In this document: piece after piece, positions 17,401 through 26,151 of the stretch
Layout: each line of letters opens with the position of its first letter
Position numbering within the stretch: position 1 is the stretch's first letter
Assembly (NCBI RefSeq): GCF_003574445.1
Contig: NZ_KZ984561.1
Span: forward strand, 124,001-188,000
Origin: Streptomyces sp. YIM 130001
Lineage (GTDB): Bacteria > Actinomycetota > Actinomycetes > Streptomycetales > Streptomycetaceae
Length of the DNA stretch: 64,000 nt
Direction of reading: 5' to 3'
The notes under the pieces: generated by a model
Told to the model about the DNA's origin: nothing
Seen by the model: only the letters and a program-made list of their open reading frames with translations
Databases searched by the model: none
Made by a program: the position numbers and the translations under genes

Positions 17401-19105
17401 GCAGTCGCGCGGCCACGTCCGCGAGCGCGGCGCCCGGATCGGCGGCCGCGCTCAGGTCGTGGCGGGCGATGCGATACGGGGAGGCGGTGGGGGCGACGGT
17501 GAGCGTGCCGTCCTCGTGGACGGCGGCCCGCATCATGGGGTGGTGCGCGACCAGCCTGTTCCAGGCCCGCTCGAGCACGTCGATGTCGTGCCGTTCGAGC
17601 AGGAACTCCTGGTACACGCGTGTCTGCGCGTCTCCGCCCAGGGCACCGATCCGGCCGACGAGATAGGCCGACTGGACATCGGTGAGCGGGAGAGGACTGC
17701 CGGCATCGCCGTCCTGGGCCCCGGTCGCCTCGTCGGCAGCGGCAGCGTCGTCGGCAGGGGCAGGGTGCGTACGGGTCCGGGTGAGAGCGGCGGGCAGCGC
17801 GAAGGCGGCCGTCCCCTCCTGTGCGATCCCCTCGAGCGCCGAGCGCAGTGCGTCGAAGGCGCGCTCGGTGCCGGCCTCGTCCACGGCGTTCGGTGCGAAG
17901 TCCCACGAGACCAGGAGCGCCCCGTCGCGTTCCTGTACGCAGCTCTCCAGCTGGACACCGGGGGTGAGCGTGGCGGACGCCTCCAGGTCCACGCGGGCGG
18001 CCCAGTTGTCCGGGTCGCCGGTCAGGGCGCTCAGGCTGCCGAGGAGGCTGGTGAAGACCATCGGGACCGCGAGGCCGCGTCGTCCCGGCTCGTCACGCGC
18101 CCGCTCGCGCAGCGCCCGCACCCCGCTGACCGCCGCGTGCTCCAGGTCGTTCCACAGCCGGGCGCGCACCAGGGCGAGCCGCTCGCCCGACGTCCCCGTC
18201 GCGGGCGGTGCGACGAAGACGGACGTGGAGATGAAAGGGCCGACGACGCGCGGCACGTCGGGGTGCACGCGATGCCGGTTGTACGTGGTGAGAACGACGG
18301 GCAGCGGTGCCGATGCGGCGTCGTCGCCCTGCACGGCGGCCGTGCACAGGGCGAGCAGCAGGGCGGTCGGTGTGGCCTTGGCCTGTGTGGCCGCGGCCTT
18401 CACCCGCTCCCAGCGGTCGGGCTCGAGGCGCAGCGCGAGCCTGCGGTGTTCCGGCCCGGCCGCGGCGCCGTCCCCGAGCGGCAGCGGCCGTTCGAGGTCG
18501 ACGTCCCTGAGCTGGTCGCGCCAGTACGCCAGGGAGGCCGCGGGCACCTCGGCGCCCGTGCCCGCGGCGCAGTACGCGCGGAAGGTCAGAGCGAGCTCGG
18601 GGACGGCGGTCCCGTGGGCGTACCGCTCGTACCACTGCTGAAGCAGCAGGGACACGCTCGGGCCGTCGGCGATCAGTTCGTCCACGGTGAACAGCACCCG
18701 GGCACGGCCCTGTGGCAGGTGGGCGACGCGGATCGCGAAGAGCGGCCAGCGGTGCGGGTCGAATCCGGCCAGTGCCTCGCGGCGCAGCCGGGCGAGCTCC
18801 GCGTCCTGTTCGGCGGGCGTGCAAGCGGTCAGGTCGGCCCGGACGAACCGGTGGACGGGCACCTCCTCCCGGACCACCTGACGCGCGTCGGGCAGGACGT
18901 GGGCCCGCAGCATGTCGGTGGCCGCGATGACGTCGTTCCAGGCGGCCTGCGCACGGTCGGCGTCGAAGTCGTCGGCCTCGAACTCCAGGTGGATCTGGGT
19001 CCCGGGACCGGTGCCGCCACCGAGCGTGCGGCCCACGTAGAAGGACTCCTGGACCTCCGTGAGAGGGAACGGTTCGAACCGGGCGGTGGGGTCGGTCTGC
19101 GGCAT
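11456..19105 (-). CDS. NRPS-PKS: Cy-Cy-A(Ser)-PCP-Ox-KS0-carrier
   Basis: 2549 residues. Two heterocyclisation domains come first: Cy1 with DELIADGPS near residue 141, Cy2 with the altered DALLADARS near 598. The adenylation domain (SGTTGRPKG near 1062) shows FDVSVWEF, VTHFVPSML, FVSGEAL and NLYGPTEAAVDV, the serine pattern (DVWH-SLVD, EntF-like). The PCP Ser is in LGATSFTMI near 1493. A SagB-like oxidase domain (about 1550-1770) would turn the oxazoline into an oxazole. Next comes a ketosynthase with Cys1986 (DSGCVSGL) and the second His (KPHTGH), but the HGTGT motif is AAAAGA near 2120, so it should not elongate (KS0). A Pro-rich linker of eight TPAP repeats precedes a final carrier (LGATSRQLL, Ser2506). 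This fits the oxazole of streptogramin A; the chain would next go to a proline module not seen here. Confidence 0.92.
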   Translation of the reverse strand: MPQTDPTARFEPFPLTEVQESFYVGRTLGGGTGPGTQIHLEFEADDFDADRAQAAWNDVIAATDMLRAHVLPDARQVVREEVPVHRFVRADLTACTPAEQDAELARLRREALAGFDPHRWPLFAIRVAHLPQGRARVLFTVDELIADGPSVSLLLQQWYERYAHGTAVPELALTFRAYCAAGTGAEVPAASLAYWRDQLRDVDLERPLPLGDGAAAGPEHRRLALRLEPDRWERVKAAATQAKATPTALLLALCTAAVQGDDAASAPLPVVLTTYNRHRVHPDVPRVVGPFISTSVFVAPPATGTSGERLALVRARLWNDLEHAAVSGVRALRERARDEPGRRGLAVPMVFTSLLGSLSALTGDPDNWAARVDLEASATLTPGVQLESCVQERDGALLVSWDFAPNAVDEAGTERAFDALRSALEGIAQEGTAAFALPAALTRTRTHPAPADDAAAADEATGAQDGDAGSPLPLTDVQSAYLVGRIGALGGDAQTRVYQEFLLERHDIDVLERAWNRLVAHHPMMRAAVHEDGTLTVAPTASPYRIARHDLSAAADPGAALADVAARLRDTMFPLGSSPMYAIEASTLPDGTAVLHVVLDALLADARSFALLFSQLFALHDGDENVLSTPADPTAHLRSLPELRRTEAGGRARAAWREKFAAMPSGPGLPEPAPDAPRAHRRAPLGSWSALAERAAAIGVPADLVLFTAYVDELRAEHGADGPFTVTVVSWDRPRGLPHADAMVADFTQLAWVVVDDTLPDGFAERARELFNRVRADLERAELVPGLAELRTRVFRSGGALRLPVVFTRVPEIDPALHPDGVQLRDSQSQTAQVALDHVPLLVGDELVGQWDAADGSVEPDRLDAMFERYARRVREFIAQDEEPAWSATPAPGLALSGSAGPTDTPGGDGPGTLVELVEAAFTGRAGRAAVHHAGQTLTYGELDRDSARLARHLHALGVRPGDHVAVHMDRSERLVSTLLGIVRAGAVYVPVDPANPPDRVRYLLQDSGARVVVADEALAAVPTEAGAVVVCPDREADRAALHALPGTPPAVSVSPEDPVYTIYTSGTTGRPKGCRNTQQGIANRLLWMQDRFPLTPDDRVAQKTPYGFDVSVWEFFWPLLAGASIVVARPGGHVDPGYLAGLLRDEKVTVTHFVPSMLGMFLRHSGAPECTALRRVFVSGEALPVATMRQFFEVLGSPGSADGGPELHNLYGPTEAAVDVTHWACRPDWDEPTVPIGRPVAHTRIHVVDDRLRPVPPGTPGEILIGGRQVALGYHGRPELTAQRFVDSPFPDLDPSPRLYRTGDLGMVAEDGEIRCLGRIDDQFKLRGLRIEPEEIEQALADVAGVAEARVLPVHDEASGEQTLAAVCVARAEDGAPPVGEIRRALGDTLPAYLIPSRFRFVEDLPLTRNGKLDRSGAAQLFGAAPASVPVDAPGSSEPAPTAASAPAPVSDTAPDASPAIDAEKVARRAAEILGIGQVDLEADLFDLGATSFTMIRLAQEIEAAAGAPVPVDVLIQSPTARSIARSVAPQAAPEATAPEVTTTGGPDVRIALDPAAKAAFKEARVAERVLPPTLPRVPVPPAAPDDPLALFDAASFREFTDAGLPADDLLGLLATVTWGELDGRAKRRYPSGGGFYPVQTYVYVAPGAVQGLAAGLYYLHPAERALIALAPEARYGTDLHVHHNRDLVAGSGFGVFLVSTPAAIAPAYGERNATRFSTVEAGHMAQLLLTGAPGRGLGMCAVGEMDFDAVRGDFGILDDQELLLSLWGGALTDETRARRAALVPAPAPASAAASAPAAPAATSAPAATPAPTAPAARQDDQAVAVIGFAAELPGARTLDELDDLITRSATATGPTPAHRWAPLDSHARRAGAAVGGYLDDVLAVEAEEFGISEAEGVAIDPQERLLLSVARRCFEDAALTTDRVEGRVGVFVGSMWQDHALYGVAARAGRRAEDGTHATRGGLAHRTSHAFGLTGPSLLIDSGCVSGLAAVEAAYRAVAEGRCESALAAGSNLVLHPDHLDVLSEMGLIAEDGDSCAFTDRASGWLVGEGVGAVLLKPLARALADGDPVHAVLRGGALQHSGTTRQFGVPDPERQEAVMRAALDDAGLRPADIGYVEAAAAGAALADVLEFSALGRLFGDGGDGGGAAAPVPVGTVKPHTGHLEAASVFAQLGKVVTQFRHSEVYRTLLTSAVNPGLARAGGGPVALAREGTDRWRTADGAPRRALVNGFAGGGSYGSLVVEEPPAAQPGPDDRGTWALPLSADTQENLAAFADSLADAWARDPSLGAGRVARTLREGRADRPVRAGLVTDAAGAVTALRTLARRVRRQGGGVVVASADSPRRETDTLTRWASGEQVDWPRSTAARAALPATPLTRVRYPLPTGPAPSAPAADSLSARLGAVWGIGLAAQPPTQPSTPAPTPAPTPAPTPAPTPAPTPAPTPAPTPAPASVGGPALGPDGDGEHAATQEVAPFDRLSGIVAVELGADARQLRAAQNLFELGATSRQLLRLTARIAADGGRELPLEVLFSAADLGELADHAFPVPVTV
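11757..11852 (-). repeat. 12-bp tandem repeat coding a TPAP linker
   Basis: Eight copies of a 12-bp unit (CCGGGGTGGGCG on the plus strand) encode eight TPAP tetrapeptides in the linker between the inactive KS and the last carrier domain of the serine/oxazole protein. The copies are almost identical in DNA, which points to recent expansion or slippage. The likely role is a flexible tether for the carrier. Confidence 0.9.
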
Positions 19106-19126
19106 GACTGGGGTCTCCGGTTCCCT

Positions 19127-22100
19127 CTACTGGCTCTGCAGGGCGGACAGGTGGGCGACGAGTTCGTCGACGGTGAACTCACTGAGCAGCTGGAGCGGCA
19201 GCGTCTCGCCGAACCGCTCGGTGATCTCGAAGCGCAGGTTCATCGCGCCGATGGAATCCACGCCGAGTTCGACGAGGGTCCTGTCGGTTTCGACGGGCCC
19301 CTCCGCACCGGGCCCGGCGGCCAGTTCGGCGACGAACGTGACGATGTGGGCGAGACGGGGATCGGCCGGGGGCTCGCCGGGGCTCGACGGCAGGTGGTCG
19401 CGGCGGCCCTCGGCCCCGGGCGCCGTGGTGTCCACGACGGCGGTCGGTGCGCTGGGCCGGGGTTCACCCGCCACGGGGGCGGCCGGGGCCGCTACCGGCT
19501 CGCTGCCGGCGTCGTGATCGATCCGGGTGTCCTGACCGATGTCGGTGTCCTGACCGGTGTGGGTGTCCTGACCGGTGTGGGTGTCCTGGCCGGTGTGGGT
19601 GTCCTGGCCGCCGAGCCAGTACCGGCTCCTGAGGAACGCCGACGGCGGTACGGGCACGATGCGCCCGGCCACGGGGTCGAGTTCCGTCCAGGCGATGTCC
19701 CAGCCGGTCACCCACATATCGGCCAGCCGGTCCAGGCGGTCCGCCCACCACAGCGCGGACACCAGCTCGTCGGTCTCCGGGGCCTGGGTACGGACCGCGG
19801 ACGCGATGCCGGCGCGCAGCACGACGGAGTCGGTGCCCTCCTGCGCGAACCGGGCCAGTTCCGTGGCGAGTTGGGCGGTGGAGTCGGCGACCACGGCGAG
19901 GCGGTGCTCGTACACCGCGCGTCCCTCGCGCAGGGTGCGGGCCACATCGGCGAGCGAAGTGCCCGCGTCGGGCAGCCAATGGGCCAGACGAGCGGCGGTG
20001 GCGGCCAGGTGGGCGGCGGTGGGCGCGGACAGGACGACGAGCTGCGCTCGTTCCTGCGGTCGCGGGACACGGACGCCGGAGGCCGGCGCCGGATACTCCT
20101 CGAGGACGACGTGGGCGTTGACTCCGCCCGCACCGAACGAGCTGACGCCCGCACGGCGCGGCAGTTCACGGCCGGCGGCGTCGCTCAACCGCGGCCAGGA
20201 CGCGGCCTCGTGCTGCAGAGCGAAGCGGGTGCCGGCGATATCAAGGCCGGGGTTGACGGGTTCGGCGTGCCGAGTGGGCGCAAGAGTGCCGTGCCGCAGC
20301 TGCAGCAGCACCTTGGTGAGGGCGGTGATGCCCGCGGCCGACTCCCCGTGGCCGACGGCGGACTTGACCGAGCCGAGCGAGCAGGCCGTCGCCGCCGCAT
20401 CGCCTCGGCCGTACGACTCCTGGAGACCGGCCAGCTCGACGGGGTCGCCGAGGTCCGTGCCGGTGCCGTGGGCCTCGATCACGTTCACGGTGGCCGGATC
20501 CACGCCGGAGCGTTCGAGGGCCTGGCGCATCACCCGGGCCTGGGCCCATGGACTGGGCGCGGTGAAGCCGTTGGTACGGCCTCCGTGGGCGACGGCGGTG
20601 CCGCGGATCACGGCATGCACGGTGTCGCCGTCGGCGACGGCGCGGGCCAACGGTTTGACGACGACGGCCCCCGCCGCCTCACCGGGCCCGAACCCGGCAC
20701 CGCCCGCGCCGAAGCTGCGGCACAGGCCGTCCTCGGCGAGGAACCCGGACTGCCGCAGCATGCGGAACCGGGACGGGTGCAGATAGAGGTTGACTCCGCC
20801 GACGAGTGCGGCCGCACACTCACCGCGGCGCAGTGCCTCAACTGCCTGATGCAGGGCGACGAGTGAGGACGAGCAGGCGGTGTCGACCGGCTGGCTCGGA
20901 CCACGCAGATCCAGGAGATACGACAGCCGGTTCGGCAGCGACCAGTAGTGGCCGGAGGGCATGTCCCGTTGTCCTGCCGCCCAGCGCTCGGCGCCCAGCA
21001 GCGGATAGTCGGCGGACGTGATGCCCGCGAAGACGCCGACGCTGCGCGGTTCACCGTCGGCGGCGGTCAGTGCCTCGAGCCGGACACCGGTCAGTCCGGC
21101 GTCCTCCAGCGCCTCCCAGGCAACCTCGAGGAACAGCCGCTCCTGGGGATCGGTGAAGGCGGCCTCCCTCGAGGACAGACCGAAGAAGGCGGGGTCGAAG
21201 GCGTCCACCCGGTCGAGGAAGTGCCCCCTGGCGCGTACGCCCCCGGCGTCGCTCCACCGGTCGGTGGGCAGGTCGCCGACGGTGTCCTTGCCGACGAGCA
21301 GGTTCTCCCAGAACGCTTCGGGGTCGTCCGCTCCCGGGTAGCGCCCGGCGAGCCCGACCACGGCGACGGCGTCACGGAGGTCTTCGGGCAGGTCCACGGG
21401 GAGCTCCTGCTCGGAGTTGTCGGGCTTCTCGCGGGTCTCGCAGTCTGCGCGGCTCTCCGATGCCCGTGCGCTCCCGGCGCTCCCGGTGCCGCGGTCGGCT
21501 GCCGAGTCACGTACGGGCGGCTCGACGGCCATGGCAGCCGGCTCAGGAGCGGACGAGACAACCGGCTCAGGAGCGGACACGCCAACCGGGCCGGGCGCTG
21601 CTGCGACCGGTGCTCGGTGCGGGGCCAACCGGTCGAGGTGGCCCGCCAGTTCTGTCAGATCGCGCAGTCCGAAGAGCATCTCCGGGCCGATGGGGGCCAC
21701 CTGAGCACTCAGCTTCGACGCCAGCGTGCGGATCATCACCGAGTCCAGGCCGAGCGCCTCCAGGGAGGTGCGCGGTCCGATCGCCGACGGGTCGTGCCCG
21801 AGCGTGTCGGCGACGGTCCGGCAGACCAGTTCCAGCAGACCGTCCGGCTCAACGCCGCCCGACGTGGCGACACTTGCCGGCGCTACGGTCGCCGGCTCAG
21901 TGGGCGACGGGACGACAGCGGACGCGACATCCGCGGGATCCGCCACGGCCGGCGCCGCACTCTCCCGGTCCGGCAACAGGTTCAGTTCGGTGAGGTGGTC
22001 GTGCCAGGCGTCCGCCCGTCCGTGAAAGACCGACACGACTCCCGGCCCCCCGGGCCCGAGCAGCCGTTCCAGGGCGTCGAGCCCCTGCTCGGCGGGGAGC

Positions 22101-25100
22101 GGAACCATACCGACACGCTCCTCGACGACCTCGCGCACCGGCGCGGGGATCGTCATGCCCGGCACGTCCCACAGCGGCCACTGCACCGACACGGTGCGGC
22201 CGTGCCGCTCCCCCGCCGCGACCAGTCCCGCGCGGTGCTCGGCCAGGGCGTCCAGAGCGCCGTTGGCGTAGGAGTAGTCGGCCTGGCCGAGGTTGCCGCT
22301 GACTGCTGCGACCGAGGAGAAGAGGGCGAAGACGTCCAGCGGCAGTCGTGCCGTCGCCTCGTCGAGCGCGGCGGCACCGACCGTCTTGGGCGCGAGCACC
22401 GCGGCCACGTCCTGGTCCGTCTTGCGCAGCAGGTACGCGTCACGGACCACACCCGCCGCGTGGAACACACCGTGCAGCGCGCCCTCGTGGGCGAGGATCC
22501 CGGCGACCAGGCCGGCGGCCCCGTCCGGCGCGGTGACGTCGGCGCACACGTAGCGGATACCCCCGGCCCCGTCCGCCGGCGGACGCAGATCCGGATCCAG
22601 CTCGTCCCACGGGGTACGCCCGCACACCACGACCCGGATGCCCCGGCGCGCGGCGAGCCGGCGAGCCAGCACCCGCCCCACACCGCCCATCCCGCCGGTG
22701 ACCAGGTACACACCGCCGTGCCGTGGCACGAAGGACTGCTCGGGCAGGGCGGCGGCGCGCAGCACACGACGGATGCGGCGCCCGCCGCGCACGTCCGCGA
22801 GATGCCCCGACTCGGCCTGGGGCACCGCGAGTTCGGCCTTGACGTACGGTGCGGCCGCGGCTCCGTCGTCGTTGACGAGCAGGGCGCGTCCGTCCAGGCG
22901 CGGGTTCTCCTGGCGCAGCGTCTGCACGAGGGCCCGCGCCGCATCGGCCCGCAGGGCGTCCGCGGTGACGACGAGCACGGTCAGCCGCTGGGTGCGAAAG
23001 GCGGAAAGCGCCGTGCGCAGAGCTGCGAACGCCGCTGCCTCGGCATCCGGGTCCGACGCGAGACGCACCACGAGGGTGACGGCGTCAGGGTCCGTCGCAC
23101 GCACCGTGTCGATCCGGTCGAATCCGGTACCGCCCAGCGCAGCGGCCAGATCGCCCCGTCCGTCGTCGTGCACGATCAGTGGTCCACGGGCGGGGTCGGG
23201 GGCCGTTGCGGGCAAGGGGGCGTCCTGCCAGCCGGGCGCGTACAGGATCAGGTCGTCGAGGCTCCCGCCGGCGCCGGTCGAGGCGGGCGTGTCCTGGCCG
23301 CCGCTCACGGCGGGCGGCTCCGTCACGTAATGGCGGTCGCGTGCGAAGGCGTAGCCCGGCACGGAGATGCGGCGGCAGGGGCCGCCCGGCGGGCACAGCC
23401 GGGCGAAGTCGATGGTGTGGCCCGCGGTGTAGAGCCGGGCGAGCTCGCGCAGGTGCCCGGGGTTGGTGGGCTCGTCCCTGATCCGGTCGAGCACGCGGTG
23501 CTGGAGCACCGCACCGTCCCGCCGGGCGTCGGAGCCGGTGCCGCGCGCGTCTGCGGCGGATGCGTCGACGCGCCGCGGGTCGTCCCCGCCCGCCGCCAGC
23601 CGGTCCAGCGAGTCGAGGAGTTGCTCCCGGTCGGCGACGAGCAGGGCGGTCCGGTGCGGGTGGTGGTCGCGCGCACACGACAGGGTGTGCGCGAGGTCGG
23701 CGAGCGCCGCGTCCGCTCCGCCGGACGAGCGCAGCCAGCCGGCGAGTTCGGCCGCCCGGTCGGCGAGCGCGCCGGGACGGCGGCCGGACAGCGGAACCAG
23801 TACGGGCCTGTCGGGTGCCGCAGTGGCAGGGACGGGCGGGGGCTGCTCGACCACGACATACGCGTTGGTGCCGCTGAAACCGAACGAGCTGACGGAGGCA
23901 CGCCGCGGCCGTCCCGTGGCGGGCAGCGTCACGCGCTCGGTGGCCACGGCGAACGGGCCGTCGTCGAAGGGGATCTGCGGGTTGAGGGTGGCGTCCGTGC
24001 TGTGCAGCGAGGGAGGCACCTGACCGGTGCGTACGACGCCGATGGCCTTGATCAGCCCGGCGAGGCCCGCCGCGGCCGACGTGTGGCCGATGTTGCCCTT
24101 GACCGAGCCGATCGGCACGCTGCCGGCCGGACGACCCGCGGGCCCGAACACCTCGTTGAGCCCGGTGATCTCGATGGGGTCGCCCAACGGGGTGCCGGTG
24201 CCGTGGCATTCGACGTAGTCGATTCCGTGCGGGTCGAGGCCGAACCGGTCGAGCGTGGTGCCGATGAGCCTGGCCTGCGAGGCGGCGCTGGGCGCGGTGA
24301 TCCCGTTCGTCCTGCCGTCCTGGTTGAGGCCTCCGGCACGGATCACCGCGTGTACGGGGTCCTTGTCGGCCACCGCTTTGGACAGCAGCTTGAGTACGAC
24401 GACGGCGCATCCCTCGCCGGGGACGATGCCGTCGGCCGACGCGTCGAAGGGGCGGCAGCGTCCGCTGGGCGAGAGCATCCCGGCGCGGCTCATGAAGACG
24501 TGCGGCAGTTCGGTGAGGTAGAGAGTGACTCCGCCGGCGAGCATCATGTCGGCGTCGCCGAGCCACAGCGACTGGCAGGCCTGGTAGAGGGCGACCAAGG
24601 AGGACGAGCACGCCGTGTCGACGGTGATGGCCGGCCCTGTCAGGTCGAGGTGGTAGGCGATGCGTGCGGCGAGCAGCGAGTGGGAGTTGCCCTGCATGAC
24701 CTGCGCGAGCCGGCGATGCTCGCTCTCCCGCTCGATCAGGTCCTGGTAGTCGCCCAACATGACTCCGGCGTGCACGCCGACCCGTGCTCCCGCGAGCGAT
24801 CCGGTGCGCGAGCCCGCGTGTTCGAGGGCGCGCCACGCCTCCTGGAGGAAGAGCCTGGCCTGCGGGTCGGTGAGCTCGGCCTCGCGCGGGGTCATCCGGA
24901 AGAAGTCGGCGTCGAACCGGTCGGCCCCGTCCACGAACGCGCCCCATTTGGAGACCGACTTGCCCTCGGCCCCGGGATCGGCGTCGTAGTGGTCCTCGAT
25001 GCGCCACCGCTCGGCCGGCACCTCGGTGACGAGGTCGTCCCCGTCCAGGATCCGCTGCCAGAAGCCGTCGGCGTCGTCGGCGCCGGGGAACCGGGCGCTG

Positions 25101-25336
25101 TAGCCGATGACGGCGACCGGCTCGGGCACCCCCGCGGGCGGGGCGGGCTGCGCGGGGCCGGTGTCGGCGACGGCCGCCCTCAGCAGGGCCGCGGCGGTGG
25201 CACCGTCCACGCCTGCGGACGGGGTCCGGTCCGGCACGGGGGCGGCCTGGGCCCGCAGCAGCGCTGCGGCGGACGGGGCGTCCAGCACACCGTCCTTGAC
25301 TCGGGTCAGGATCTCTTTCGCGTCCATGCCGTCCAT
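19127..25336 (-). CDS. Trans-AT PKS: docking-KS-KR-ACP-KS-ACP (modules 6 and 7)
   Basis: 2069 residues. An N-terminal helical docking segment (KEILTRVKDGVLDAPSAAAL) precedes KS1 (Cys243 in DTACSSSL, HGTGT, KGNIGH). A KR follows (TGGMGGVG; Ser/Tyr1021/Asn in QADYSYANG), then an ACP with Ser near 1200 (LGLDSVMI). KS2 has Cys1488, HGTGT and KSAVGH and is followed, after a linker with five QDT repeats, directly by the last ACP (LGVDSIGAM, Ser near 2027). No AT domains are present. The first module would leave a hydroxyl and the second a keto group, as at C14 and C16 of streptogramin A. The first ATG is preceded by GAAGGA; a second ATG three codons on is possible. It lies right after the beta-branching cassette. 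Confidence 0.92.
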   Translation of the reverse strand: MDGMDAKEILTRVKDGVLDAPSAAALLRAQAAPVPDRTPSAGVDGATAAALLRAAVADTGPAQPAPPAGVPEPVAVIGYSARFPGADDADGFWQRILDGDDLVTEVPAERWRIEDHYDADPGAEGKSVSKWGAFVDGADRFDADFFRMTPREAELTDPQARLFLQEAWRALEHAGSRTGSLAGARVGVHAGVMLGDYQDLIERESEHRRLAQVMQGNSHSLLAARIAYHLDLTGPAITVDTACSSSLVALYQACQSLWLGDADMMLAGGVTLYLTELPHVFMSRAGMLSPSGRCRPFDASADGIVPGEGCAVVVLKLLSKAVADKDPVHAVIRAGGLNQDGRTNGITAPSAASQARLIGTTLDRFGLDPHGIDYVECHGTGTPLGDPIEITGLNEVFGPAGRPAGSVPIGSVKGNIGHTSAAAGLAGLIKAIGVVRTGQVPPSLHSTDATLNPQIPFDDGPFAVATERVTLPATGRPRRASVSSFGFSGTNAYVVVEQPPPVPATAAPDRPVLVPLSGRRPGALADRAAELAGWLRSSGGADAALADLAHTLSCARDHHPHRTALLVADREQLLDSLDRLAAGGDDPRRVDASAADARGTGSDARRDGAVLQHRVLDRIRDEPTNPGHLRELARLYTAGHTIDFARLCPPGGPCRRISVPGYAFARDRHYVTEPPAVSGGQDTPASTGAGGSLDDLILYAPGWQDAPLPATAPDPARGPLIVHDDGRGDLAAALGGTGFDRIDTVRATDPDAVTLVVRLASDPDAEAAAFAALRTALSAFRTQRLTVLVVTADALRADAARALVQTLRQENPRLDGRALLVNDDGAAAAPYVKAELAVPQAESGHLADVRGGRRIRRVLRAAALPEQSFVPRHGGVYLVTGGMGGVGRVLARRLAARRGIRVVVCGRTPWDELDPDLRPPADGAGGIRYVCADVTAPDGAAGLVAGILAHEGALHGVFHAAGVVRDAYLLRKTDQDVAAVLAPKTVGAAALDEATARLPLDVFALFSSVAAVSGNLGQADYSYANGALDALAEHRAGLVAAGERHGRTVSVQWPLWDVPGMTIPAPVREVVEERVGMVPLPAEQGLDALERLLGPGGPGVVSVFHGRADAWHDHLTELNLLPDRESAAPAVADPADVASAVVPSPTEPATVAPASVATSGGVEPDGLLELVCRTVADTLGHDPSAIGPRTSLEALGLDSVMIRTLASKLSAQVAPIGPEMLFGLRDLTELAGHLDRLAPHRAPVAAAPGPVGVSAPEPVVSSAPEPAAMAVEPPVRDSAADRGTGSAGSARASESRADCETREKPDNSEQELPVDLPEDLRDAVAVVGLAGRYPGADDPEAFWENLLVGKDTVGDLPTDRWSDAGGVRARGHFLDRVDAFDPAFFGLSSREAAFTDPQERLFLEVAWEALEDAGLTGVRLEALTAADGEPRSVGVFAGITSADYPLLGAERWAAGQRDMPSGHYWSLPNRLSYLLDLRGPSQPVDTACSSSLVALHQAVEALRRGECAAALVGGVNLYLHPSRFRMLRQSGFLAEDGLCRSFGAGGAGFGPGEAAGAVVVKPLARAVADGDTVHAVIRGTAVAHGGRTNGFTAPSPWAQARVMRQALERSGVDPATVNVIEAHGTGTDLGDPVELAGLQESYGRGDAAATACSLGSVKSAVGHGESAAGITALTKVLLQLRHGTLAPTRHAEPVNPGLDIAGTRFALQHEAASWPRLSDAAGRELPRRAGVSSFGAGGVNAHVVLEEYPAPASGVRVPRPQERAQLVVLSAPTAAHLAATAARLAHWLPDAGTSLADVARTLREGRAVYEHRLAVVADSTAQLATELARFAQEGTDSVVLRAGIASAVRTQAPETDELVSALWWADRLDRLADMWVTGWDIAWTELDPVAGRIVPVPPSAFLRSRYWLGGQDTHTGQDTHTGQDTHTGQDTDIGQDTRIDHDAGSEPVAAPAAPVAGEPRPSAPTAVVDTTAPGAEGRRDHLPSSPGEPPADPRLAHIVTFVAELAAGPGAEGPVETDRTLVELGVDSIGAMNLRFEITERFGETLPLQLLSEFTVDELVAHLSALQSQ
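19525..19614 (-). repeat. 18-bp tandem repeat coding QDTHTG linker
   Basis: Five 18-bp units encode QDTHTG three times, then QDTDIG and QDTRID, in the linker between the last KS and the last ACP of the third PKS. The middle copies are near identical, the outer ones have drifted. A hydrophilic spacer is the probable role. Confidence 0.88.
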
Positions 25337-25374
25337 GCCGTCCTTCGGTCCTGGGGCTCGTGCCGGTGGGGGCT

Positions 25375-26151
25375 TCAGTGGGCTTCGGTGCCGTAGGCGC
25401 CGACGATGCGTTCCATCACTTCGGGCAGCCGGAACGAGGTGCGGTGCAGGTCTGCCTCGCGGGCCACCGCCTCGTCCGTCGCGGCCAGCAGCGGTACGGC
25501 CAGCTCCCGCTTGAGCAACTCGATCGACGCCCGCGGGGCGCCGGTCATCGACCGCGCCAGTTCCCGCGCCGTGCCCGGCACGTCCTGGTGCGGGACGATC
25601 CTGACCGGGGCGCCACGCTCACGCAGTTCGGCACCCCGGTAGTTGCGGGCGGTGAAGAGCATCTCGGTCCCCAGCTCACGGCCGAACCGGCTCGGGAAGA
25701 GATGGCTGGCGCCCATACCGGGCGTGAAGCCGTACTTCATGAAGTTGCCCGCGTACACGGAACGTTCGCTGAAGACGGCGAAGTCGGCGTAGAGGGCGAG
25801 CACGAGTCCGCCGCCGATGGCATGGCCCTGCACCGAGGCGATCACGGGCAGCGGGCACCGCGCGAAGACCCGGAAGAAGTCGTCGGTGTCGAAACTCCCC
25901 TCGCCCCGGGCGAAGTTGACCAGCTCGCGCTGGGTCCCGCCCGCACAGAACAGCTCGGGCCTGCCCTCGACGACGACGGCCCTGGTGTCCGGGTGTGCGG
26001 CGGCCTGCTCCATCGCCTCGACGAGTCCCGCGGTCAGGCCGGGCGAGAACGTGTTGCGGCCGCCCGGGTCGTCCATGGTGACGACGGCGACGGGCCCCTG
26101 CCGGGACAGCCGTACGACGGGCGGAGCCGTCTCGGTGGTCGGTGCGCTCAT
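25375..26151 (-). CDS. Enoyl-CoA-hydratase-like decarboxylase of the beta-branching cassette (ECH2)
   Basis: 258-residue crotonase-fold protein. PELFCAGGTQRELVNF and HAIGGGLVLALYADFAVFSE supply the two backbone NH groups of the oxyanion hole. In beta-branching cassettes the second crotonase decarboxylates the glutaconyl-type intermediate to leave a methyl branch. Two features fit that role better than hydration: a cassette position after ECH1, and the short YAGNFMKYGFTPGMG stretch typical of this subgroup. The start is ATG at 26151, overlapping the ECH1 stop by four bases; the frame is open further upstream only in antisense register to ECH1. The next gene is the PKS that would receive the branched chain. 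Confidence 0.85.
   Translation of the reverse strand: MSAPTTETAPPVVRLSRQGPVAVVTMDDPGGRNTFSPGLTAGLVEAMEQAAAHPDTRAVVVEGRPELFCAGGTQRELVNFARGEGSFDTDDFFRVFARCPLPVIASVQGHAIGGGLVLALYADFAVFSERSVYAGNFMKYGFTPGMGASHLFPSRFGRELGTEMLFTARNYRGAELRERGAPVRIVPHQDVPGTARELARSMTGAPRASIELLKRELAVPLLAATDEAVAREADLHRTSFRLPEVMERIVGAYGTEAH

Noticed and set aside
20948..25396. Long open frame on the plus strand opposite the third PKS (similar ones at 11483-15514, 43251-47501, 32056-35445 and 48171-52586)
   Set aside because: These lie antisense to PKS genes with clear domains. High GC content removes stop codons from the opposite strand, and the translations show no fold or motif, only Gly/Arg/Val-rich sequence.
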